From Harmonia axyridis (taxonomy: Eukaryota; Arthropoda; Insecta; Coleoptera; Coccinellidae): a stretch of 64,000 bases of DNA. Made by a program: the position numbers and the translations under genes. Below the pieces are notes generated by a model that saw nothing but the letters and a program-made list of their open reading frames with translations, was not told where the DNA came from and did no database searches. Positions 33,746-43,388 of the stretch are shown one piece after another. Location of the stretch: NCBI RefSeq assembly GCF_914767665.1, contig NC_059501.1, positions 77,102,798 to 77,166,797 on the forward strand, in the 5' to 3' direction. Every line of letters starts with the position of its first letter. Position 1 is the first letter of the stretch.

Positions 33746-34975
33746 CGAAATCGTACAGAAAAACAAATCAGATCAATACCAAATATCTTTGAAATGGAAA
33801 ATAAGTACCTTAAAAAAATCTTCTTATTGAGAACCACACCGTATATTATTCGAAATTTAAAAAATTTAAATTAACTTATGCATTATAAATGAAATGAAAG
33901 TCTTCTTGTTTATCAATATCTATTATAGGTACCTACGAGAGATAAGACTGTGAATTGAAATATTTTTCAATTCTTGTCAAGATCATTCTCATTTTGTTCC
34001 CATTTCTTAGAAAGATTTTTATCATTCCTAAGGATGTTTCATTCATGCAAATTCTACATAAATGATCAATCGTCACCTTTTCCTACAGTCAAGTATAAGA
34101 GTATAATTATAGGAGTATAATAGAGGACTTAAAATGACTAATGAATAATCCCAAATGATTGGCTGGAATGCATTGCTATCAGTTGAAACCTCAAAAATGT
34201 CATTTTGACATTCGAAAAAAATAATCACTGTAATGTGCCTGAATGAAGTTTTATATGAAACATTGGCTTGGTACTCCAAATGGGGAAGAGCAAACTAATC
34301 TAACTCTTTACAAAGCTATCTTGTACTTGAAAACTTAGTAAGAAAACTATTTTTGTTCAATTTTTCCTGTGTGGGTCCCATTTTTTTTCAACTAGAAACC
34401 TTTCATTGTTTTCACATGAAAAATGAAGGATAGGTCATAATAGACTTCACTACAGAAACTATTATAGTTTTCGAGATATTTAGCATGGCGGAAAACGAAA
34501 AATCTCTGAATTTCATTTATCGCAGCTTGTTAAGTAAAACGAAAAGCTTACAAATATTTTTTATTTGGGAAATCAGATTTCGCGATGTTTGAAATACGTA
34601 AATTCATTTGCAACTAAGATATTTTTACCCTTGTGAATGGGAATTGGAAAATTATACATATATTTGCCCTATTCCATTAATGAGAGCAAACAATGCTCGT
34701 TATTTTCTCTCATTATTATGTTCTCTCAGGGAAAAATAAACGAGAATTCGAGCGAGTACATTTCGAACAAACAATTGTGTTTGCTGCCTCCATTCTTCAG
34801 AAAAGGATTGAAAAAAAAAAAAATTGAGTCATCATCATTATACAGGCTAAGTCAAAAATGTGTACCGAGATTTTTAGGAGATGATAGTACCTACATTGAA
34901 AAATAATTAAAGTTTGATGAATAGAATGCATATTAATTAATAGAATGCATATCAAAGAAGATATATCCTTCCAAA
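33742..34975. other. Unassigned AT-rich sequence
   Basis: No element or coding signal identified. TATACAGGCTAAGTC at about 34840 resembles the start of a short DNA transposon and may be the left end of the inverted repeat that follows. Confidence 0.3.
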
Positions 34976-35454
34976 GTTGATGAAATTGAAAAAAAAATTC
35001 TATTCATAACTTCTAAACGGTGAGGGCCACCCGATTGGAATTCCGTGCATTAATAAATGTATGTTATTCAAATATATGTTTTTAATACACTTCTAAATTT
35101 CTGATATTGTTATAAAGGGTGGATGAATCATAATTTTTTTGGGACAACTTCTAAGGTTATCGATGAATCTCGCCATGAATGATTCTGCTGACATTATATG
35201 ACTACAAAAAATCAAATATCTCGAAAATAGTTCAATTTTTTGTATTCGGATAAGAGTATCTCGAATGCTTCTATTTTTCACCAAAACGAATACTACAATA
35301 GAAGTCCCAAGAAAATCATGAGTCACCCTCCAAAAACAACTTCTATAACAATATCAGAAATGAGCAAGTGTAAAGAAAAAATGTATTTTTACAACTTGGT
35401 GGCCTTCATCGTTTAGAAGTTATGCGGAAAAGTGTTTTTCAATTTCATCGACTA
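34976..35454. mobile_element. Inverted-repeat (foldback/MITE-like) element
   Basis: 34976-35145 (GATGAAATTGAAAAA..., CATAACTTCTAAACG, GGGCCACC; CTGATATTGTTATA) is the imperfect reverse complement of 35310-35454 (TATAACAATATCAG; GGTGGCC, CGTTTAGAAGTTATG, TTTTTCAATTTCATC). A Tigger-like element begins 2 bases after the right arm, so the outer end on that side may have been separated or destroyed. Confidence 0.6.
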
Positions 35455-35456
35455 TA

Positions 35457-36181
35457 CAGTACAACTTCGATAGTTCGGACAGTCGCTAGCCCGGACACTC
35501 CAGTATTCCGGACACTGCTGGAATTCGGGCATTTTTAAATTTTTGTCTCTGAAATCCGGGCGCGAAAAAATTCATTATGCAAAACAATAGCATTTTCCTG
35601 TCTATACATGTAAAAAAACGGTTACATGTCGGTTGGAAACAGCGCAGCGACAGCATCTTTCATTCTGCACTTTGTTTTTGAGCGTGCCGGACGCAATGGC
35701 TCCAGTCAAACGATCATATAAGACACTTACACTCACAGAAAAGTCTAGCTATCAGGTGGACCGAGGAGAATAATCTTCCCATTGAAGATTAATAGCTTTT
35801 GAAGAGGCTTAAGACTGAGCTTAAAGACAAGGCAATTGATATAGATGCATCCAAAAAGGTCCAAACTAAAATTGATATGTATTTTTCAAAAAAAGTAAGA
35901 TATTTCATTTTGCATACATACATAATATGTATGTATACAATATTATAAATACCTACATGTACATATTTACATAACGTGTTACATGTACTTAGGAGTTTTG
36001 TTCAGTTTTGTTTTATTTTATGAGAAAATAATATTTTTTTGTGACTCGATTAATAAACCTTATTTTGATAATTTATAAGTTGCTTTATTTCATAAATTAA
36101 AATCACTCCAGTAATCCGGACGCCTCAATAATCCGGGCAGGTACCGGAACGATATCTGCCCGGACTACTGAAGTTATACTG
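35457..36181 (+). mobile_element. Internally deleted Tigger/pogo-like DNA transposon
   Basis: 725 bp flanked by TA at 35455-35456 and 36182-36183. The left end, CAGTACAACTTCGATAGTTC, matches the reverse complement of the right end, CAGTATAACTTCAGTAGTCC. Both continue into CGGAC-rich sequence. CAGT ends and TA target sites are the pogo/Tigger signature. Inside are the two ends of a transposase gene with the middle missing. Confidence 0.88.
35696..35883 (+). pseudogene. Remnant of Tigger-like transposase (N- and C-terminal scraps)
   Basis: The ATG at 35696 opens a 25-codon frame, MAPVKRSYKTLTLTEKSSYQ then VDRGE and a stop. KR-x-Y-K-x-LTL-x-EK is the start of the CENP-B/pogo type DNA-binding HTH. 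After a jump, the sequence reads LLKRLKTELKDKAIDI and KVQTKIDMYF, resembling the C-terminal tail. The DDE catalytic domain is absent, so the element is non-autonomous. Confidence 0.7.
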
Positions 36182-36183
36182 TA

Positions 36184-36799
36184 CTTATTTTTCATTACTT
36201 ACTTATTTACATTACATACTTATTCTCCCCCAGAAAGCTCCTTACACATTTATACTCTCCCTGTATATCAGATTTCAATTTGTGTATAAACTTTCAAAAA
36301 GGTGAATGTCATTTTTTTATAATACTATCTTCGTGAAATCAGAACAAAAAATTTATGTCACAAATAGTTTCAAATGAACGATTACAGAAAAAAGCTTTGC
36401 ACTTTAGCGGTGCCCTTTTCTATCACCGATAATGTTATAAATGCAAACCGTAGTGTTATCGAAGCAAAAGAGGAATGGAAAATTATTCAACATATTCGTT
36501 CCAAATTCACATTATCGTTTAGGTAGGTTACAAACAGAATTCTTAGAGATACTAATTGTAACTTACGAATTACTATCGAAAACAAAAGCAGAATATAGAA
36601 TTTACGAAAATGTTAGTGCTTCCTGCGCATTTTGAGGGTGGCTTTATCCCATTGAAGATTCGGTTACAAATGAAATTAGTGTTTCCCCCACCACATCCCG
36701 AGCGATGACCAATAAAGACATTCAAGAAAGTCACCTTAATTTTGTTTTAATTATGTTATTCTACTATATAACAAATGGAACCTGAATATTCTCTCAGTA
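36184..36799. other. Unassigned sequence
   Basis: A 64-codon + strand frame (36441-36635) shows no motif. No repeats recognised. Confidence 0.3.
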
Positions 36800-37315
36800 T
36801 TTCATCGAAAACTAAAACTGCTACAACTGCTTTTGAACTTTGACTTTGTGTTTGACAAGTGTTTAATTGTTTGTGTTGAAGATGATGCAAAAAGAAAATT
36901 TTTCGAAGAGCGAGGAGAAGAAATCCACAAAAAATGTTCAAATGGACCAACCGCCTTCTCGAACCGGGAGAGTAGTGGCGCCACCGGCTGCTACTCTACC
37001 GCTTCCCACGAAGTGGATGCATGCCAAAAGGTAGAAATTGTACCATACATTGATTGCTATTTCATTTATATTTTATTATATTTTGTTTATATTTTTTTAT
37101 AACAAACTTTGCTTTTTTTCTCATTTTCATTGTTCATACAATTATTATTAGTGAATAAATGTATATTCTATTCTGTTCGAACATTAGACTATGTTATTAT
37201 GGAATTAGGATCGTTAAATCTTCGAAAAAATTTTTCAATGAATTTTATCCTTGAATTTAATTATTTTCCCCATATTTATTTAATTAATGTTTATTTAATA
37301 TTTAGGTAATATGAA
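36800..37315 (+). repeat. Repeat D, copy 1 (short ORF plus AT-rich tail)
   Basis: It starts with AAACTAAAACTGCTACAACT, contains an intact 50-codon frame (36882-37034), and continues into a T/A-rich tail with GTGAATAAATGTATATTCTA (a possible polyadenylation signal, AATAAA). The same order is found at 37380-37960 (partial) and 39940-40860. Confidence 0.75.
36882..37034 (+). CDS. Small 50-residue ORF carried by repeat D
   Basis: The frame starts with two Met codons and reads MMQKENFSKSEEKKSTK, then VQMDQPPSRTGRVV, then APPAATLPLPTKWMHAKR and a stop at a site that also resembles a splice donor (AAAAG|GTAGAA). It is Lys/Ser-rich then Pro-rich, with no domain I recognise. In the other two copies the matching text RTGRVVSPPAATL and RTGRVVSPTAATLP is kept, but frameshifts or stops occur. 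There the reading extends with ENSGDSLSVDSF. Codon-level conservation suggests the repeat carries part of a real gene or a transposon protein. It could equally be a fragment of a larger spliced protein. Confidence 0.35.
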   Translation: MMQKENFSKSEEKKSTKNVQMDQPPSRTGRVVAPPAATLPLPTKWMHAKR

Positions 37316-37379
37316 AAAAAAACGAGTTATGACCAAAATAAAGAAGAGTCAAGGAGCCAGATGAAGAATTCAACAAAAA

Positions 37380-38130
37380 TGTGAACCATTTCTCACCAAG
37401 TGGATGCAAGCGAAAAAGTGAAAAATTCTGGTGATATTCAATCGGTGAAGAATTCAACAAAAATGTTCAAAACCAACGGCCTTCTCGAACCGGTAGAGTA
37501 GTTTCGCCACCGGCTGCTACTCTACTGCTTCTCACCAAGTGGATGCATGCCAAAAAAAAGAAAATTCTGGTGATAGTCTATCGGTGGATTCATTCATAAA
37601 AGGTAAAAACCTTACACCCGAGAAGTTGTGTATTAATTCTATTTTTGTATATATTCTTTTTTATTTATTCTTGTACCATACATGGCTATTTTATTTATAT
37701 TTTATTATATTTTGTTTATTTTTTTTATAACATACTTTGCTATTTTTCTCATTTTCATTGTTTATACAATTATTATTGGTGAATAAATGTATATTCTATT
37801 CTATTCGAACATGAGACTATGTTATTATGGAATTAGGATCGTTATATCTTTGAAAAAATTTTTCAATGAAATTGATCCTTGAGTTTATTTTCAGTATACA
37901 TACTATATATATTCATTAATATTCATTTAATATTCTTGTAACATATTTGGCTAATTTATTATGTAAATATGAATTTATGATTGTTCAATGAAATTGATCT
38001 TTGAGTTTAATTTTTTCCCATACTCATTTGATTGATATTCATTTAATATTTTTCTAACATATTTGGCCAATTTATTTTGTAAATATAAATATATGATTGT
38101 TTTCGAAATTGATATCTGAGTTTAATTATT
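37380..38130 (+). repeat. Repeat D, copy 2 (broken ORF, AT-rich tail)
   Basis: 37465-37605 matches the Pro-rich part of the ORF (TCTCGAACCGGTAGAGTAGT, then CCACCGGCTGCTACTCTACT) but needs frame changes to read through. It then continues ...ENSGDSLSVDSFIK to AAAAG|GTAAAA. The tail repeats the GTGAATAAATGTATATTCTA motif at about 37780 and further AT-rich duplicates to about 38130. It directly precedes element A copy 2. Confidence 0.7.
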
Positions 38131-38523
38131 TTTTCCTACAACTGCTATGAAAAGTAGCGTATTCTGCATAGCTTAGTCAATTGCAAAACTATGTATTGCT
38201 CATACTATGGGAAATATTATTTTCCACGGCACTTTGCCCACACCTCGTTTGGTAGACCAATGAAATTGGGCTTTTGGGTCGTTTCTATGGAAACGCAATA
38301 AATTAGCACATACTGTCAACGAAGGCCATTTTGATTTAAATCAAGTCCATTACTTGAATTATTGAAATTTGTGCAGTTGTAAAAAAAGTGTAGTGTGCAA
38401 CATGTGGAGAAAGTCCTTTTCTCGCTCGTGTGTTTGCGACACTCGCCTTTCAGGCTCGTGCCACAAACTTCCACACTCGCGAGAAAAGTTGGACTTTCCC
38501 CACTTGTTGCACAATATACTATT
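38131..38523. mobile_element. Non-autonomous element A, copy 2
   Basis: The module runs from TTTCCTACAACTGC (38132-38145) to its inverted partner GCAGTTGTAAAAAAA (38373-38386). It is followed by a hairpin of about 130 bp whose arms begin TAGTGTGCAACATG and end CTTGTTGCACAATATACT, with inner arms CCTTTTCTCGC and GCGAGAAAAG. This copy is uninterrupted and therefore serves as the reference for copy 3. No coding capacity. Confidence 0.8.
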
Positions 38524-38555
38524 CCCGTATATGTATAGTACTAATAAAAACTGAA

Positions 38556-38666
38556 GAAACAAGTGACCACACTTGTTTCTTTTTTCGTTGACTACAACGA
38601 AAAAAGGATATTCAAGGAGAAAAAATAATTTCACACTAGTGAAATTATTTTTTCTCCTTGAATATC
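38556..38666. repeat. Three back-to-back perfect hairpins with ACYA loops
   Basis: Hairpin 1: 10-bp arms 38556-38565 and 38570-38579, loop ACCA. Hairpin 2: 11-bp arms 38580-38590 and 38595-38605, loop ACTA. Hairpin 3: 28-bp arms 38607-38634 and 38639-38666, loop ACTA. All arms are perfect complements. The hairpins abut each other with at most one base between. Confidence 0.95.
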
Positions 38667-38902
38667 AAAAATGTTTCCTTGTACAAGTGCAAGTTCTAGT
38701 TCTTCATATTCTAATGATAAAAAGAAATATTGTTCTCTACTACACAACCTTTCTTATGACAATAATCATATTTCAAAATATTCATTTACTTTCACATTAT
38801 ACGCAGTAAATTAAACATATTTTTTTCCTTTTCTCCAACAAAATTACCATCTCTATAAAATTTCAGCAAAAATAAACAATAAAGTTCTTTTTTTATGAAA
38901 AT

Positions 38903-39821
38903 CTATTGGCGATCGATTTCCGCTACATTGCCATCATCAGGCCAGCTGAAATACAAATAAACACTCATGTATACATGGGCACACTCCTATGAAAAATTTT
39001 CACTCTTACCGTCAAATTATGAAATATCATCAACCATAAATCATAAAAATTCTCAGAAGTTAGTATAGATAAAATATCAATAAGATTTCATGAGGTGATC
39101 AAAAAATTTTGAGATACAATTCTTTTACTATAAAATAACACTAACGAACGAGTCGGTGGATGTATCTAGAATGAATATAAGACATATGGGGAAGCCAACA
39201 TGGTTGTCACAAAAGTCAAACTGGGCAGGAACATAGAACATTAAATAAACATGGACCTAATCACTTCAATATAATAAAAAGTTTATTTTAATTATTATAG
39301 AGATTTAAACATGTCTTCCAGTTAATTCAGATATATCATTTAAAAGGTAATAATTGTTTTTATTTTCGAAATTTCGAACTGTTCCAAGAGAACAAGTTTA
39401 TCATATTTATTATCTTTATGTATCAATGATAAATTCTGGCCGAACGAGTGGTCATGCCTATATAAAAAGAAGGACATTCACCACATGTAATTTTTTATAT
39501 ACCACTACAACATACATCTTCAACCATGGCCTCCCCATATGTCTTACATTCATTCAAGATATTTCCACTGACTTGTTACACCGTTAGTGTTAGTTATAGT
39601 TGAAGAATTGTATCTCAAAATGTTTTGATCACCTGAAATCTTAGTGATATTATGTCTATATTGACTTCTGAGAGTGTTTATGTTTAAAGGTTGATGATAT
39701 TTCAGATTTTGACGGTGAGAGTAAAAATTTCTTATAGAAGTGTGCCCATGTATACATGTGTGTTTATTTGTATTTCAGCTGGCCTTATGATGGCAATGTA
39801 ACCGAAATCGATCGCCAATAG
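38903..39821. mobile_element. Foldback element with about 300-bp arms (family G)
   Basis: The left arm 38903-39206 (opening CTATTGGCGATCGATTTC) is the imperfect reverse complement of 39521-39821 (closing GAAATCGATCGCCAATAG), with a 314-bp spacer. Both arms contain ATCAGGCCAGCTGAAATAC or its complement and a CATGTATACATG palindrome. No coding capacity is credible. It separates repeat D copies 2 and 3. Confidence 0.85.
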
Positions 39822-39929
39822 TTTTTTTATATTTAAAGTTTAGTGTGTTTTCGTTCCTTATAAACAATGATCGCAGTAATGAAGGAGATCACAACTGCAA
39901 TAAAGTTTTTTATTAGGGAAAAAGAATTC

Positions 39930-40860
39930 CAAGTAGTAAACTAAAACTGCTCAACTCCTATTGAACTGTTTGACTGTTGAACCGAGTGTTTAATTGTTTG
40001 ACTGTGTTCAAGATGATGCAAAATGAGAAATATTCGAAGAGCGAGGAGAAGAATTCAACACAAAAGGTTCAAATTAACCAACCGCCTCTCGAACTGGTAG
40101 AGTAGTTTCACCAACGGCTGCTACTCTACCATTTCTAACCAAGTGGATGCAAGCCGAAAATGAGGAAAATTCTGGTGATATTCAATCGTTGAAGAATTCA
40201 ACAAGAAATCTTCAAAACCAACTTCCTTCTCGAACCATTTCTAACCAAGTGGGTCCAAGTCAACAACTAGAAATTCTGGTGATAGTCTATCGGTGGATTT
40301 ATTGATAATAGGTAAAAAAACCTAAAACCCGAGAAGTTGTGTATTAATTCGATTTTTGTATATATTCTTTTTCATTTATTTTTTTAATCTACTTTGCTAT
40401 TTTATTTATATTTTATTATATTCTGTATATATCCTTTTTTATTTATTCTTGTGATATATTTTGCTATTTTATTCATATTTCATCACATTTTTTATATATA
40501 TATTCTTTTTTATTCATTCTTGTCATATATTTTGCTATTTTATTTATATTTTATTATATTTTGTATATATTCTTTTTTATTTATTCCTGAAACATACTAA
40601 TTTTCCCATTTTCATTGTATATACAATTATTATTGGTGAATAAATGTATATTTTATTCAATTCTATTCGAACATAACACAATGTTATCATGAAATTATGA
40701 TCATTATATCTTTGAATGAATTTTTGAATGTAATTGATCCTTGAATTTGATTCTTTTCCCCAAATTTATTTAATTTATGTAGATCTAAAATTCTTGTGAT
40801 ATATTTGGCTGATTTATTTTGTTATTATGAATTCAACTCAACGGTTTATGAGTTAATGGA
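39930..40860 (+). repeat. Repeat D, copy 3 (ORF frameshifted)
   Basis: It opens AGTAAACTAAAACTGCTCAA, then ATGATGCAAAATGAGAAATA reading MMQNEKYSKSEEKNSTQ. A missing base before CTCGAACTGG shifts the frame. The segment is partly duplicated (ATTCTGGTGAT occurs twice). The tail holds four to five iterations of TTTATTTATATTTTATTATA and the GTGAATAAATGTATATT motif at about 40636. Confidence 0.7.
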
Positions 40861-41770
40861 ATCCTTGTGAAAAAATGATGGCGATGAAGACTCAAATTTT
40901 TTTGGAATATTTCGACAGAAAGGTTTTTTTTTAATTTTTTCTTTTTCAATTCTGCAAATACGTAGTATTCTAAGACTGTTTTGAAGTTTGGACCCAAAAT
41001 TTACAGAGTATTTATGTTGGTTTACTTGGACAACTCAAATTCATCCAGACTCGGGATTTACAAATTAGAACATATCTTTTTTATTATTTGAGTTGATTTT
41101 AAGTACAAAAATAGTGGGGATCACTTAAACGAATCCTATATCTAAAATGAATATTTCAAGAGTTATAAGTTAATTAGTTGTAAGTTAATTCGAAGAACTT
41201 CAAATGGGGAAATGCCGTAATTTTTAACTGTGTGGAGTAGTCTGTGACTTCCGGAAAACACAGAATGAAACTAAAATTCGATGTTTGAATGATTACATTT
41301 GACATTTCACGACTTGTAATTAATTGTTCGTTCGAATTGTTGAGAAATCCATAAACCAGTAAAATTTTCAATTATCAATTACAAATCATGAAATGTCAAA
41401 TTTAGTGGCGAAACATCGAATTTCAGTTTCTTTCTATGTTTAACGAAGTCACAGACGATAACTCTTAGAATATTCATTTAGGTGGATTGGATTAAGTAAC
41501 TTCCCCTCTTTTTCTACGTAGAATTCACTAGAAGAATAACTAATAATAATATAGGTTCAAATTTGAAAATCTTGAGTTTTAATAAATTTGAGTTGTCAAA
41601 GTTCATGATCTTTTGATAAACACCGGGTACATTTTTGTTCCAAACCGCAAACCGTCTTATTATACTACGTATTTGTAGAATCAAAAAAGGAGAACATTTT
41701 TCGAAAAAAACCGCCGAAACATTAAAAAAAATGTGAGTCCACATCGCCATCATTTTTTTCTCAAGAATCT
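40861..41770. mobile_element. Foldback element, about 910 bp
   Basis: The + strand from 40865 (GTGAAAAAATGATGGCGATG), through 40965 (AAATACGTAGTATTCTAAGAC) and 41150 to 41320 (GAATATTTCAAGAGTTATAA, GTCTGTGACTTC, TTTGACATTTC), is mirrored by 41365-41770 (GAAATGTCAAA, GAAGTCACAGAC, ATAACTCTTAGAATATTC, GTCTTATTATACTACGTATT, CATCGCCATCATTTTTTTCTC). The centre is near 41340. The 140-codon minus-strand frame inside it is not a gene. Confidence 0.75.
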
Positions 41771-42587
41771 CATGAACTCGGTTTCTACCCGAGCTATGGC
41801 ATATTGCCGAAATTGTCATAAAAAAAGCATGATGCAATAATTTTAAATAAGGAAGTAGATGTCTGTTCCAAGATATCCGGAAGTTGTAGAGATCTGAAAA
41901 TATTTCAGGGAGAAAGATCATTGTCGCAAACCCCAATATGAAAATTTTCAGCTCAAAATTATGATTACTTTTCCATAAACAACTAATAGGCTATCCCGGT
42001 GAATCACCCTACTAAGCTACTTTTGCAGTTGTAGGAAAATCTCTTTCCGATATTGAGTGGAGAAAAATGTCTATCCTCCTGAATCAGCAGGAAAAACAGT
42101 CTCATCCACTGTTTGTCCCAAAACATAAACCGGAATTAGCCCAAATTGCTTATCATTTTGAGATATTATACTCATACCGCCTTGAATGAACATAATATTA
42201 ATATCTACGATGGGAATTTCACAGGGGTTACGCAATAGAATGGCCGGAAAATGTCTCAATGGCATATTGTAGCTTCGGAGGGTTAAATCCCATAAGCCTC
42301 TTTGATCCAGACTTACGATGAAAAATAATTCCGACGGGATTAGAAAAATATTAATTTGGAATATATATAGCTTCTGAACTCCAAATTTGTTTGTTGCTTA
42401 CGGGACATGTTGCGTTCTCCATCCTTATTGTTACTGGCAAATTCTGTGGAGTCGGTGAAAAACTCAATGGAAATCAACATTGAGATTGAAAATTTTGAGC
42501 AGTGTCTCCAAAGTTTGAAGCTTCAGATTGATGATGTAGATGATTTCATAATTTAGAATCCATAATTAATAATAATAATAAAGATTC
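41771..42587. other. Unassigned sequence
   Basis: No recognised coding sequence or repeat family. GTGAATCACCCT at about 42000 resembles the end of a CACCCT-type element. Confidence 0.3.
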
Positions 42588-43388
42588 TTTTCCTACAACT
42601 GCTATGAAAAGTAGCGTATTCTGCATAGTTTACTCAATTGCAAAACTATGTATTGCGCATACTGTGGGAAGTATTATTCCCCACGGCACTTTGCCCACAC
42701 CTCCCTTGGTAGACCAATGAAATTGGGTTTTTGAGTCGTTTCTATATAAACGCAATAAATTAGCACATACTGTCAACGAAGGTCATTTTGATTTGAATCA
42801 AGTCCATTACTTGAATTATTGACATTTGTGCAGTTGTAGGAAAAGTATAGTGTGCAACATGTGGAGAATAGTAATTTATAATACAAGTGTAGAAGGCATT
42901 GATATTCTTCCACGAGTTCAAAATTCAAAAACGAGCCACGAAGTGGCGAGTTTTGGAATGAACGAGTGGTAGAATGAGCCTTCTGTACGAGTATTATACA
43001 TTATTTTCTCTATTTCATTGCATTTTCATTGAAATTAATGAAATATTTCCATAAATATATTTTAGTGATTTTTGCATTGAAAAATGTTGGTTGGCAGAAC
43101 TGATTTCTTTAAGGCAAATTGATGAATTGACAGATAAAGCCGTGGCGGAAAGTTCGGAGTACCAACATAGCATAATAAAATATAACCATGAAAACTGTGC
43201 GTTTCTGATATATTCTCGCACGATTTTGTTTTTCAAGATGTGGAAGAATGAACGGAATAACCACAGAATTAGAGAAAGTCCTTTTCTCGCTTGTGTGTTT
43301 GCGGCACTCGCATTTCAGGCTTGTGCCACAAACTTCCACACTCGCGAGAAAAGTTGGACTTTCCCCACTTGTTGCACAATATACTATT
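42588..43388. mobile_element. Non-autonomous element A, copy 3, split by element B
   Basis: Module 42588-42846 is bounded by TTTCCTACAACTGC and GCAGTTGTAGGAAA. The hairpin begins TATAGTGTGCAACATGTG at 42846, is interrupted at 42868, resumes at 43272 (GAGAAAGTCCTTTTCTCGC) and closes CTTGTTGCACAATATACT at 43367-43384. Removing 42869-43276 restores the arrangement seen in copy 2. Confidence 0.88.
42869..43271. mobile_element. Non-autonomous element B, copy 2, nested in element A
   Basis: 403 bp, the same length as copy 1 and differing by few substitutions. GAGAA flanks it on both sides (42864-42868 and 43272-43276) and is present once in the uninterrupted A copy at 38.4 kb, so it is a 5-bp target duplication. 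The hairpin is centred at 42941 (GCCAC-GAA-GTGGC). A 134-codon + strand frame (43091-43495) crosses the element end and is accidental. Confidence 0.88.

Noticed and set aside
33586..33874. Open frames on both strands with long Tyr-Ile runs
   Set aside because: They translate the (AT)n microsatellite and are not proteins.
41514..41936. 140-codon minus-strand frame
   Set aside because: Most of it lies in one arm of a foldback element and shows no domain.
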